From: DASPTT01 sp035623275
GTDB lineage: Bacteria; Actinomycetota; Acidimicrobiia; Acidimicrobiales; UBA8190
Assembly: GCA_035623275.1 (NCBI GenBank)
Contig: DASPTT010000136.1
Coordinates: forward strand, 1-34,271
Length of the DNA: 34,271 nt
Direction: 5' to 3'
The notes below the pieces were generated by a model. It searched no databases. It worked only from the letters and a program-made list of their open reading frames with translations, and was not told where the DNA came from. The position numbers were made by a program, and so were the translations under genes. The number at the start of each line of letters is the position of its first letter. Position 1 is the stretch's first letter. Positions 7,754 through 16,384 of the stretch are shown in pieces.

Positions 7754-10087
7754 GTGAGGACGGCACCCTTGACCGAGGACCGAAGGCGATCGCAAGACCC
7801 CGCGGCGCCGCCGGCCGCGGCGTTCGAGCCCACCGACGAGGACCTCGCCGTCTTCCTGGACCTCTCCACCGAGATCTTCGGCGTCTTCTCACCCGACGCG
7901 GATCTCGTCTGGTGCTCGGCGGCGGCGGCCACCGCGCTCGGCTACGGCGAGCAGGCCATGGCCCAGACCGACCTCGCCACCCTGCTGCACCCCGAGGACG
8001 TGCCCGTGGTGGCCGGGATGCTGGCCCGACTGGCCGCGGGCAGCGACGCCGCGGCCGCCACGGCGCGCTATCGGGCGGGGGACGGCTCGTGGCGGACGCT
8101 GGAGTGGAGCGCGCGGGTGGACCCGGCGTCGGGCATGGTGTGCGGCGTGGCGCGCGACGTCACTGGCCGCCAGGAGGCGCGCCTGGCTCTGCGCACGAGC
8201 GAGACGCACCTCCAGGCCATCTTGGACCATTCGACCGCGGCCGTGTTCGTCAAGGACGTCCAGGGTCGGTTCGTGCTGGTGAACGACGCATTCCTGCGTC
8301 CCTTCGGCCTCGCCAGGCGCGAGGTCATCGGCCGCAGCGCCCGTGAGCTGTGGCCGAACTCCTCGGCCCTGTCCGAGGACCGCGACACACGGGTCATGGA
8401 GGACGGCGTCGCCTACATGCACGACGACGTCGTGCACCTGGGCGACGGCCCCCACACGCTCATGACCGTGCGCTTCCCGCTGCGTGACGACGAGGGACGC
8501 ATCACGGGCATGGCGGCCATCGCCACCGACATCACGGAACGCAAGCGCGCCGAGGTCGCGCTGGCCCAGCGCGAGCGGCTCCTCGACACGATCGTGCGGG
8601 CGTCACCCGACATCGTCACGGTGGTCGACGCAGCCGGCCAGGTCACCGAGATCTCACAGGCATCGGCCGCCATCCTGGGCTATCACCCCGACACGGCGGA
8701 TCTCCAGCCCCTCCTGCACCCCGAGGACCTCCCGGCCATCCACCGGGGTTACGGGGACCTGCTGGCGGGGACCGTCGACCACCTCGACGTCCGCTACCGC
8801 GTGCGCGACCAGGCGGGGACGTGGGTGACCCTCGACACCAGGGCCGAGGCGGTCGTCGGCGACGACGGCAGGATCACCGGCGCGGTCGCCATCTCCCGCG
8901 ACGTCACCGCGGACCTCGAGTTCGACGAACAGCTGCGTGCCGCGGTGGCCGCGGCCGAGCAGGCGAGCGCCTCCAAGAGCGACTTCCTGTCCCGCATGAG
9001 CCACGAGCTGCGCACGCCGCTCAATTCGGTCCTGGGCTTCGCCCAACTGCTCGAGATGGACGATCTGCCCTCCGACCAGGCCGAGGCGGTGGGCCACATC
9101 CTGCGGGCCGGCCGCCACCTGCTGGACCTGATCGACGAGGTGCTCGACATCGCCCGCATCGAGTCAGGGCGCCTGACCCTGTCGGTGCAGCGGGTGGCGC
9201 TCGGTGACGTGGTGCGCGATGCGGTCGACCTCACGCGGCCGCTGGCCGAGCTCAACGCCATCACCGTGTCGGTGGTCGCCGCCGGCGGGGTGGCCGACGT
9301 GCACGTGGCCGCCGACCGCCAGCGGCTCCTGCAGGTCCTGCTCAACCTCCTGTCGAACGCGGTCAAGTACAACCGCGACGGGGGGAGCGTCGAGCTCCGC
9401 GTCGAGCGGACCGAGGCGCGGGTCCGGGTCACCGTGGCCGACACCGGGGCGGGGATCCGGCCCGAGGACATCGGCCGCGTCTTCGTCCCCTTCGACCGGT
9501 TGGGCGCCGAGAAGACCGGCGTCCAGGGCACGGGCGTGGGGTTGACGCTCTCCAAGCACCTCGTCGAGCAGATGGGCGGCGCGCTCACCGTCAGCTCGGT
9601 GCCCGGCGCGGGCTCCGCCTTCACCATCGAGCTCTCGGGCATCGATGCGCCCGGCGACGCACCGGCCGCCGGCCCCGAGCACGCGGCCGCGCTCCCCGCG
9701 CCCGGTGCCCGGCGCGTCCTGCACATCGAGGACAACCTGGCCAACCTCGAGCTGGTCGAGCAGGTCCTGGCCCGCCGCCGCGGCGTGGACCTGAAGGCGG
9801 CCATGTACGGCGGTCTCGGTCTCGAGCTGGCCCGCGAGTACCGGCCCGACATCATCCTCCTCGACCTGCACCTGCCCGACATGCTGGGGACGGAAGTCTT
9901 CGAGCGCCTCCAGGCCGACCCGGCAACCGCCGCCATCCCGGTCGTGGTGGTCAGCGCGGACGCTACCCCCACCCAGGTCGAGCGCCTGCGCGCCGCCGGT
10001 GTCGCCGACTACCTCACCAAGCCCATCGACGTGCGCAAGCTCCTCACCGTCGTCGACGCCGTGGCGACCGCGGCGCACGTGGCATGA
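7754..10087 (+). CDS. Hybrid PAS sensor histidine kinase, copy 1
   Basis: A 777-residue soluble hybrid kinase with no membrane segment. Domain order: PAS (about 30-138), PAS (150-265), PAS (275-388), HisKA with phospho-acceptor His417 in MSHELRTPLNSVLGF, HATPase with the N box (NLLSNAVKYN, Asn535), G1 (DTGAGI) and G2 (GTGVGL), then a C-terminal receiver. The receiver keeps the acidic pair E659-D660, phospho-Asp704 in LLDLHLPDM, Ser734 and Lys756, so phosphorelay should work. Each PAS ends in an RDVT or TDIT motif like PAC segments; no ligand can be read from sequence. I give the GTG at 7754; a TTG at 7769 after GAGGA is an equally good start. It overlaps the next kinase gene by ATGA and is its clear paralogue. 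A separate output regulator is not visible nearby. Confidence 0.9.
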   Translation: MRTAPLTEDRRRSQDPAAPPAAAFEPTDEDLAVFLDLSTEIFGVFSPDADLVWCSAAAATALGYGEQAMAQTDLATLLHPEDVPVVAGMLARLAAGSDAAAATARYRAGDGSWRTLEWSARVDPASGMVCGVARDVTGRQEARLALRTSETHLQAILDHSTAAVFVKDVQGRFVLVNDAFLRPFGLARREVIGRSARELWPNSSALSEDRDTRVMEDGVAYMHDDVVHLGDGPHTLMTVRFPLRDDEGRITGMAAIATDITERKRAEVALAQRERLLDTIVRASPDIVTVVDAAGQVTEISQASAAILGYHPDTADLQPLLHPEDLPAIHRGYGDLLAGTVDHLDVRYRVRDQAGTWVTLDTRAEAVVGDDGRITGAVAISRDVTADLEFDEQLRAAVAAAEQASASKSDFLSRMSHELRTPLNSVLGFAQLLEMDDLPSDQAEAVGHILRAGRHLLDLIDEVLDIARIESGRLTLSVQRVALGDVVRDAVDLTRPLAELNAITVSVVAAGGVADVHVAADRQRLLQVLLNLLSNAVKYNRDGGSVELRVERTEARVRVTVADTGAGIRPEDIGRVFVPFDRLGAEKTGVQGTGVGLTLSKHLVEQMGGALTVSSVPGAGSAFTIELSGIDAPGDAPAAGPEHAAALPAPGARRVLHIEDNLANLELVEQVLARRRGVDLKAAMYGGLGLELAREYRPDIILLDLHLPDMLGTEVFERLQADPATAAIPVVVVSADATPTQVERLRAAGVADYLTKPIDVRKLLTVVDAVATAAHVA

Positions 10088-12420
10088 CGATGCTCACGCG
10101 TCCCGCCGGGTTCGGCACCTGGCCGGCCGCCTTCGGCGGCGACGGCCGGCACATCGATCGCGACCGCCTGGCCACCTTCGTGGGCCTCTCGGGCCAGATC
10201 CTTTGTGTCGCAGACGACGCGCACGTGATCGCCTGGCACAACGGCGCTTTCGAGCGCGCGCTCGGCGCGCCGACGGGGGCGCTCGTCGGCCGCACGTTGC
10301 TGGCGCTGACCCACCCCGACGACGTGGCCCTGTGGGAGGGGCTGTGGTCGGACGCGGCCGGGGCCGGCGAGCGCACGGGGCTGCGGGTCCGCGTACGCGC
10401 CGCGCGTGGTTCGTGGCGTTGCCTCGAGTGGACGCTGCGGCTCGATCGCGACCGGCGCCGCTGCTACGGCGCGGCACGCGACGTGACCGACCAGCTCGCA
10501 GCGGAGGCGTCGCGGCGCGACAGCGAGGCTCGCCTCCGGGCCATCCTGGAGCACTCGCCCTCCGCAATATTCGTCGAGGACCTGGAGGGGCGCTACCAGC
10601 TCGTCAACAGCGAGTGGAGCCGTCTCACCGGCGTGGGCCCGGACGAGGCCGTGGGACGCAACGCGGCCGAGATGTGGCCGGACACGGCCCAGGCCATCAC
10701 CGTCGACGACCGCCACGTCCTGGCCGAGCAGGGGGCGCTCGTGACCGACGAGCGGCGCCGCACCGCCGACGGCGTGCGCGACTACATGTTCGTCCGTTTC
10801 CTGTTGCGCGATCCCGAGGGCACGCCCACTGGCATCGCCGGGATCGCCACCGACATCACCGAGCGCAAGCACGTCGAGCGGGCACTCGCCGAACGCGAGC
10901 GGGTCCTCGACACCGTCCTCGACACCAGTCCCGACATCATCTCGCTCATGGACCGCCACGGGCGGATCCGCCAGGCGAGCCGGGCGCAGCGCGCCATGCT
11001 CGGCTATCCCGAGGGGGCGCCGGACGTCGACATGTTCGCGTTGGTGCACCCCGACGACTTCCCGGCCGTGGCCCAGTCCTTCGTCGACATGGTCGACGGC
11101 AAGGCCGACCATGCCCACGTCCAGTACCGGGTCCGCCATGCCGAGGGGCACTGGATGCATTTCGACTCCCGGGGCCGGGCCCTGCTCGACGAGCACGGCC
11201 GCTTCGACGGGGCCGCCCTGGTGTCGCGCGACGTGACCGCCAAGCTCGAGTCCGACGCCAAGCTCCAGTCCGCGCGCGAGGCGGCCGAGAACGCCAGCTC
11301 GGCCAAGAGCGAATTCCTGTCGCGCATGAGCCATGAGCTGCGCACGCCGCTCAACGCCGTTCTCGGCTTCGCCCAGCTGCTGCAGATGGACGGACTCCCG
11401 CTGGCCCAGGCCGACGCGGTGGAGCACATCCTGCGGGCGGGGCGCCATCTGCTGGACCTGATCGACGAGGTCCTCGACATCGCCCGCATCGAGTCCGGGC
11501 ACCTCGATCTGGCCATGGCGCCGGTGGACGTGGAGGAGACCGTGGCCGACGCGGTGATGCTGGTGCGGCCCCTGGCCGAGCGGGCCGAGGTGTCGGTGCA
11601 CTTCACCGTCGGGCCCGAGGGCGGCCCGGCCGTCCTGGCCGATCGGCAGCGTCTCGTGCAGGTCCTGTTGAACCTGCTGTCGAACGCGGTGAAGTACAAC
11701 CGGCCCGGCGGGCGCGTCGACGTGTCGTGGGAGAACGCCCCCGATCGGAGCGTGCGCATCGTGGTGGCCGACACCGGACGCGGCATCCGGCCCGAGGACC
11801 TCGACCGCGTCTTCGTGCCCTTCGACCGCATCGGCGCCGAGCAGCGCGGCGTGGAAGGCACCGGCGTGGGCCTCGCCGTGTCCAAGCACCTGGTCGAGCA
11901 GATGGGCGGTGAGCTCGGGGTCGAGTCGGTCCCCGAGGTGGGCAGCACCTTCGACGTCCGCCTGTGCCCTGCCGAGACCCCGGCGGACGCCGGCGCGGCC
12001 ATGTCGGAGGGCCCGGTGTCGTCGCCGTCCCCGGTCCCCGACGGCGTGTTCCGCGTCCTGCTGGTGGAGTCCGAGCTCACCAGCCTCGACCTGGTGGAGC
12101 GGGTCCTGTCCCGCCGGCCCCGCGTCGAGGTGCTGGCCGCCATGCACGCCGGCCTGGGGGTGGACCTGGCCCGCCAGCACCGCCCCGACCTGGTGCTGCT
12201 CGACCTCGACCTGCCCGACATGGCCGCGGCGACCGTCATCGAGCGGCTCAAGGCGGACCCGGTCACGGCCCGCATCCCGCTGGCAACGGTGAGCGCCGAC
12301 GCGTCGCCCACGGAGGTCCGCGAGCTGCTGCGGCGCGGCGTGGTCGGGCACCTGGCCAAGCCCCTCGACGTCCGGGGCCTGCTCTCGCTGGTCGACGCGG
12401 TGGCCGCGGCGCGGGACTGA
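10084..12420 (+). CDS. Hybrid PAS sensor histidine kinase, copy 2
   Basis: A paralogue of the preceding gene with the same order (three PAS, HisKA, HATPase, receiver), nearly the same length (778 residues) and the phospho-acceptor at the same position, His417. The segment ILRAGRHLLDLIDEV and the dimerisation helix around it are identical in both. Kinase boxes are intact (Asn534, DTGRGI, GTGVGL). The receiver differs: the acidic pocket reads V-E662-S663, with Ser in place of the usual second acidic residue, although phospho-Asp707 and Lys759 remain. Metal binding and phosphotransfer may be weakened. The ATG overlaps the stop of copy 1, so the two proteins are probably made together and could form heterodimers. 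No transmembrane segment is present. The three PAS domains have diverged more than the kinase core, which suggests different inputs. Confidence 0.9.
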   Translation: MTMLTRPAGFGTWPAAFGGDGRHIDRDRLATFVGLSGQILCVADDAHVIAWHNGAFERALGAPTGALVGRTLLALTHPDDVALWEGLWSDAAGAGERTGLRVRVRAARGSWRCLEWTLRLDRDRRRCYGAARDVTDQLAAEASRRDSEARLRAILEHSPSAIFVEDLEGRYQLVNSEWSRLTGVGPDEAVGRNAAEMWPDTAQAITVDDRHVLAEQGALVTDERRRTADGVRDYMFVRFLLRDPEGTPTGIAGIATDITERKHVERALAERERVLDTVLDTSPDIISLMDRHGRIRQASRAQRAMLGYPEGAPDVDMFALVHPDDFPAVAQSFVDMVDGKADHAHVQYRVRHAEGHWMHFDSRGRALLDEHGRFDGAALVSRDVTAKLESDAKLQSAREAAENASSAKSEFLSRMSHELRTPLNAVLGFAQLLQMDGLPLAQADAVEHILRAGRHLLDLIDEVLDIARIESGHLDLAMAPVDVEETVADAVMLVRPLAERAEVSVHFTVGPEGGPAVLADRQRLVQVLLNLLSNAVKYNRPGGRVDVSWENAPDRSVRIVVADTGRGIRPEDLDRVFVPFDRIGAEQRGVEGTGVGLAVSKHLVEQMGGELGVESVPEVGSTFDVRLCPAETPADAGAAMSEGPVSSPSPVPDGVFRVLLVESELTSLDLVERVLSRRPRVEVLAAMHAGLGVDLARQHRPDLVLLDLDLPDMAAATVIERLKADPVTARIPLATVSADASPTEVRELLRRGVVGHLAKPLDVRGLLSLVDAVAAARD

Positions 12421-12463
12421 CGCTGCCGCACGGCGGTCCCCCGCCCGATCGGGGCCCAACCCG

Positions 12464-12469
12464 TAGCGT
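12464..12469 (+). promoter_or_regulatory. -10 box for a leaderless antiporter transcript
   Basis: TAGCGT fits the actinobacterial TANNNT -10 consensus and lies exactly 6 nt before the GTG start at 12476, where a transcript would begin with the start codon. There is no ribosome-binding site in between. Confidence 0.5.
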
Positions 12470-12475
12470 GGTGGG

Positions 12476-13693
12476 GTGGAGATCCTCCTCTCCTTCGCCC
12501 TCACCCTTGTCGTCGCGCTGCTCGTCTCGGGCGTGCTGCACCGGGGCATCCTGTCGACCGCGGTGCTGTTCCTCGGCGCCGGCATGGTCCTCGGGCCCCT
12601 GGGCGTGGGGACGCTGCACATCTACCCGGGCTCCGAGGGCACGCGCGTCTACATCGAGGTCGCCTTCTTCGCCGTGCTCTTCAGCGACGGGCTGCAGGTG
12701 CGTGCCGAGGACCTGGCCCGGCACTGGCGGCTGCCGGCGCGGGCCCTGGGCGTGGGGCTGCCCATCGGCGTGGCCGTCACCGCCGTCCTGGCCCACGCCG
12801 TGAGCCGCTTCAGCTGGGCGGAGTCGGTGCTCATCGCCGCCGCGCTCGCCCCCGTCGACGCCGCGTTCATGCAGGCGGTGGTGGGCGACACGGCCGTCCC
12901 CGAGCGTCTGCGGCGGCTGCTCGGGTTCGAGGCCGGCCTGGTCGACGGGCTCGTCCTGCCGCTCATCCTCGTCATCCTCTCCGTGCTCGGCGTGCACGGT
13001 GCCAGCCCGTGGGGGATCGCCCGGGGACTGGTGCTGGCGGTGCTCGTCGGCGTCGGCGTGCCCGGGGCCGTGGTCCTCGTCCGCCGGCTCCGCTTCCTCG
13101 AGATCGCCGTCGAGTACCGGCCGTTGTTCGCGTTCTCCGTGGGCCTGCTCGTCCTGGCGGTGGCGGCCGCGGTGCATGCCAACGTGTTCCTGGCCGGCTA
13201 CGTGGCCGGGGTGGCCCTGGCCAGCCTGAGCGAGGACATGACCGCGGACCACCTCCAGTTCGGCGGGCACCTGGCCGAGTTGCTCAAGCTCTCCGCCCTC
13301 ATGGTCATCGGCATCCTGGTGACCACCACCGAGACCGACGGCATGGGGGCGCGCGGGTGGGCCTTCGTCGTCCTGGCCATCCTGGCCGTGCGTCCCGTCT
13401 CCATGGGACTCGCCCTGGTGGGCAGCGACCTGCGCCGCCCCGAGCGCAGAGCCGCGGCGTGGCTCGGCCCGCGGGGGTTCGCCTCAGTGGCCTACGCGCT
13501 TCTGATCGTCGAGCTCGCGGAGTTCCACGACGCCAATCGGGCCTTCGTCACCATCGTCGCCGTGGTGAGCGGGTCGATCCTCCTGCATTCCTCGACCGAC
13601 ACGCTGGTGGCCCGGGCGCTGGTGCGCCGGGAGCGCCGGGAGCGCAGGGAGCGCAGGGACCGCCAGGACCGCCGGGAGCGCCTCGACGCATGA
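12476..13693 (+). CDS. CPA-type Na+/H+ (cation/proton) antiporter
   Basis: A 405-residue polytopic membrane protein with about 11-12 hydrophobic segments. Typical features of the CPA1/NhaP group are GAGMVLGPLGVG near the N-terminus, the unwound-helix region FFAVLFSDGL, the ion-binding region AALAPVDAAFMQAVVGD (an acidic residue after AP, as in the APTDP motif of NhaP proteins) and GFEAGLVDGLVLP. It probably exchanges Na+ or K+ for H+ across the cytoplasmic membrane. There is no RCK or TrkA-C domain. The cytosolic tail is a striking run of Arg/Glu/Asp repeats (RRERRERRERRDRQDRRER). The gene starts with GTG directly after a TAGCGT box and looks leaderless. It converges on the acyl-CoA synthetase gene, with 37 bp between the two stops. 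Confidence 0.85.
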   Translation: MEILLSFALTLVVALLVSGVLHRGILSTAVLFLGAGMVLGPLGVGTLHIYPGSEGTRVYIEVAFFAVLFSDGLQVRAEDLARHWRLPARALGVGLPIGVAVTAVLAHAVSRFSWAESVLIAAALAPVDAAFMQAVVGDTAVPERLRRLLGFEAGLVDGLVLPLILVILSVLGVHGASPWGIARGLVLAVLVGVGVPGAVVLVRRLRFLEIAVEYRPLFAFSVGLLVLAVAAAVHANVFLAGYVAGVALASLSEDMTADHLQFGGHLAELLKLSALMVIGILVTTTETDGMGARGWAFVVLAILAVRPVSMGLALVGSDLRRPERRAAAWLGPRGFASVAYALLIVELAEFHDANRAFVTIVAVVSGSILLHSSTDTLVARALVRRERRERRERRDRQDRRERLDA

Positions 13694-13695
13694 GC

Positions 13696-13731
13696 ACGCG
13701 CGTCACACGGCGCGGCCCGGCCCGCGCGCGT
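13696..13731. terminator. Possible bidirectional hairpin between convergent genes
   Basis: ACGCGCG (13696-13702) can pair with CGCGCGT (13725-13731) around a G+C-rich loop between two converging stops. There is no T-run, so this is a weak candidate. Confidence 0.3.
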
Positions 13732-15281
13732 CAGATGGCGCGCTCGCGCCCCTCCCAGTAGGGATCGCGCAGCTTTCGCTTGTAGAGCTTGCCGTTGGGG
13801 TCGCGGGGCATCTCGTCGGTGAAGTCGATCGACTTGGGCGTCTTGAAGTGGGCCAGGCGGCCCTCGCACCACCCGAGGATCTCGGCCTCGAGCTCGGGGG
13901 AGCCCTTCTCGCCCTCGACGAGCTCGATCACGGCCTTGACCTCCTCGCCCCAGTCGTCGTTGGGGATGCCGAAGACGGCCACGTCGGCGACATGGGGATT
14001 GCCGAGCAGCACGCCCTCGATCTCGGCGGGGTAGATGTTCGCCCCGCCCGAGATGATCATGTCCGTCTTGCGGTCGCAGAGGAAGAGGTAGCCGTCGTCG
14101 TCGAGGTAGCCGACGTCGCCCACCGTGAAGAAATTTCCGATCCGGTTGCGCTGGGTCTTGTCCTTGTCCTTGTGGTACTCGAAGTCCACGCCCTGCATCG
14201 CCATGTAGACGGTGCCGATCTGGTCGGCCTCCAGGCGGTTGCCGTCGTCGTCGAAGATGGCGATCTCCGAGATCGGCCAGGGCCGCCCCACCGTCCCCGG
14301 CTTCTTCAGCCACTCCTCGGTGTTGACGATGGTGCCCCCGCCCTCGGAGGCTGCGTAGTACTCGTCGATCACCGGGCCCCACCACTCGATCATCTTGCGC
14401 TTGGTGTCGACGGGGCACGGCGCGGCGGCGTGGATCATGTGGCGCAGCGACGACAGGTCGTACTTGTGGCGCGTCTCCTCGGGCAGGGCGAGGAGGCGGT
14501 GGAACTGGGTGGGGACCATGTGCGAGTGGGTCACGTGGTAGCGCTCGATGAGCTGGAGCATCTCCTCGGCATTCCACTTGTCCATGAGCACGACGGTGTG
14601 GCCCATGTGGATGGCCGCGCCCGAGAAGCGCAGGACGGCCGTGTGGTACAGCGGGGAGCCCACGATGTGGACGTTGCCGTCGCGGGGCTGGAGGCCGAAG
14701 AGGAGCAGGATGCCGGCCAGGCCGAGGGCGGCGTCGTCGGGGTTCGCCCCCGACAGGGCCCGGCGCACGCCCTTGGGGTTCCCCGTGGTCCCCGACGTGT
14801 AGTTCATGGTGTCGCCGATGCTGCGGTCCGCGGGCTGGTCGGCCTTCTGATTGTCCCGCAGCTGCGCGTAGGAGGCGAAGCCGGGGATGTCCCCCACGGC
14901 CAGGCAGCGGCTGGCCGGCACTTCGGCCTGCTCGGCGGCGTCCAGGCAGGCCTCCGCGAAGCGCTCGTGGCCGACGAAGACGGCTGCCTCGGAGTCGGCG
15001 ACGATGTAGGCGATCTCGGGGGCCACCAGGTGGTGGTTGATGGGCACGATGTACATGCCCGCCTGCAGGGCGGCGAGGTAGATCTCGAAGACCTCGGGGC
15101 AGTTGGGCAGGACGAAGGCGACCGTGTCCCCGGCCTTGCAACCCAGCTGGCGCAGCGCGTGGACGACCTGGTTGGCCCGCCCGAGCAACTCGCCCGCCGT
15201 GAGCTCGGTCCCGTCGGGCCCGACGAGGGCCAGTGCCCCGGGCTCCTCCTGCGCCATCGCCCAGAAGCCGAAATCGGCCAT
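13731..15281 (-). CDS. Acyl-CoA synthetase (FadD family)
   Basis: A 516-residue ANL-superfamily ligase that activates a carboxylic acid with ATP and then CoA. Motifs: the P-loop YTSGTTGNPKG (161-171), YYAASEGGG (aryl/acyl-adenylate motif), VGDVGYLDDDGYLFLCDRKTD, GGANIYPAEIE and the C-domain catalytic Lys498 in NGKLYKRK. The ending RDPYWEGRERAI is common to a set of actinobacterial FadD proteins; the substrate is probably a steroid or long-chain acid but cannot be read from sequence. GGGGAA precedes ATG 15281. The gene is divergent from the SDR gene, and a KstR-like box lies 73 nt upstream of its start, which ties it to the same regulon as the thiolase operon. It could be a FadD4- or FadD17-like enzyme; I give no symbol. 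Confidence 0.88.
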   Translation of the reverse strand: MADFGFWAMAQEEPGALALVGPDGTELTAGELLGRANQVVHALRQLGCKAGDTVAFVLPNCPEVFEIYLAALQAGMYIVPINHHLVAPEIAYIVADSEAAVFVGHERFAEACLDAAEQAEVPASRCLAVGDIPGFASYAQLRDNQKADQPADRSIGDTMNYTSGTTGNPKGVRRALSGANPDDAALGLAGILLLFGLQPRDGNVHIVGSPLYHTAVLRFSGAAIHMGHTVVLMDKWNAEEMLQLIERYHVTHSHMVPTQFHRLLALPEETRHKYDLSSLRHMIHAAAPCPVDTKRKMIEWWGPVIDEYYAASEGGGTIVNTEEWLKKPGTVGRPWPISEIAIFDDDGNRLEADQIGTVYMAMQGVDFEYHKDKDKTQRNRIGNFFTVGDVGYLDDDGYLFLCDRKTDMIISGGANIYPAEIEGVLLGNPHVADVAVFGIPNDDWGEEVKAVIELVEGEKGSPELEAEILGWCEGRLAHFKTPKSIDFTDEMPRDPNGKLYKRKLRDPYWEGRERAI

Positions 15282-15353
15282 CGTGTTCCCCTTCCCCGGG
15301 ACCGTTTCCCCTGGCCGGCGCGCCGGGAGTGGCGCCGAGGTCCCGAGCGAAGG

Positions 15354-15367
15354 TAGAACAGGTTCTC
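15354..15367. promoter_or_regulatory. KstR-type operator between divergent genes
   Basis: tagaacaggttctc matches seven of the eight fixed positions of TnnAACnnGTTnnA; only the last A is C. Its first 13 bases are identical to the box upstream of the thiolase gene. It is 72 nt from the FadD start and 97 nt from the SDR start, so one repressor could control both directions. Confidence 0.65.
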
Positions 15368-15464
15368 GTATCGGTCAAGCCGCGGACGGCGTCGCGACCC
15401 CGCGAGGCCGGGCGCCGGCGACGGCGTGCCCGGGTGGGACCCGGCGCAGGACGCGGAGGTAGCG

Positions 15465-16370
15465 GTGGCAGGGTTCCTCGACGGCAAGGCGGTGGTGGTC
15501 ACGGGCGCCGGGGGTGGGATCGGCCGGGCCTGTGCCCTGGCGGCGGCCGCCGAGGGCGCCAAGGTCGTGGTGGCCGACATCGGCGTGGGCCTGGCGGGCG
15601 AGGACCCCAAGAGCGAGGTGGCAGAGACCGTCGTCAAGGAGATCGAGGCGGCCGGAGGCACGGCGCTGGCGGTGGCCGAGGACGTGAGCACCATGGGCGG
15701 CGGCGAGCGCATCGTCGGGGCCGCCACCGAGAACTTCGGCCGCATCGACGGCGTGGTCGCCGTGGCCGGCATCCTGCGAGAGCGGATGCTGTTCAACATG
15801 GCCGAGGACGAGTGGGACGCCGTCGTCGCCACGCACCTGAAGGGCCACTTCACGGTGTTCCGCCACGCCGCCGCGGTGATGCGCAAGCAGGAGAGCGGTT
15901 CGCTCATCGGCTTCACCTCCGGGGCGTTCGCAGGCAGCGTCGCCCAGGCCAACTACGCCGCGGCCAAGGGCGGCATCGTCTCGCTGGTGCGTTCGGCGGC
16001 GGCGGGCCTGTACCGCTACGGCGTGCGGGCCAACGCCATTGCGCCCATCGCCCGCACCCGGATGTCGGCGAACGTGCCCATGGAGCTCGCCGAGATGGGC
16101 GATCCCGAGGACGTCGCGCCGATGGTCGTGTACCTGCTCTCCGACGCGGCTGCGCACGTCACCGGGCAGGTCTACACCGTCGTCGGCTCCAAGATCGCGG
16201 TGTGGAACCAGCCCACGGAGGTCCGCGCCATGTGGACCGAGGGGCGCTGGACGCCCCAGCAGATCGCCGAGCGCATCGACGGGACCGTGGGCCAGGAGCG
16301 CATGGGCCTCATCGACCAGCTCGAGGCCTACCGGGCCGCGGCGTCGTCGGGCGACAAGCCCACCACCTGA
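15465..16370 (+). CDS. Short-chain dehydrogenase, 17-beta-HSD4-like
   Basis: A 301-residue SDR. The Rossmann motif is VTGAGGGIG (12-20) and the catalytic Ser-Tyr-Lys are S152 (GFTSGAFAG), Y164 and K168 (NYAAAKGG). Length and the tail after the core (VYTVVGSKIAVWNQPTEVR and an EGRWTPQQIAERID helix) resemble multifunctional-enzyme type 2 / HSD17B4-like hydroxyacyl-CoA dehydrogenases, which oxidise 3-hydroxyacyl-CoA, including steroid side chains, with NAD(P). I chose GTG 15465 because GGAGGT lies 4 nt upstream and the SDR fold begins immediately (GFLDGKAVVVTG); an upstream in-frame ATG would add 13 residues without a ribosome site. It leads an operon with an LLM flavoprotein and two ketosteroid-isomerase-fold genes, behind a KstR-like box. 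Confidence 0.85.
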   Translation: MAGFLDGKAVVVTGAGGGIGRACALAAAAEGAKVVVADIGVGLAGEDPKSEVAETVVKEIEAAGGTALAVAEDVSTMGGGERIVGAATENFGRIDGVVAVAGILRERMLFNMAEDEWDAVVATHLKGHFTVFRHAAAVMRKQESGSLIGFTSGAFAGSVAQANYAAAKGGIVSLVRSAAAGLYRYGVRANAIAPIARTRMSANVPMELAEMGDPEDVAPMVVYLLSDAAAHVTGQVYTVVGSKIAVWNQPTEVRAMWTEGRWTPQQIAERIDGTVGQERMGLIDQLEAYRAAASSGDKPTT

Positions 16371-16384
16371 AGCGGGAGCGGGGG

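Noticed and set aside
10009..12621. An 870-residue open frame on the minus strand opposite the second histidine kinase
   Set aside because: It is low-complexity (His/Gly/Arg/Asp-rich), has no domain, and lies antisense to a clear kinase gene; such frames arise from high-GC codon bias.
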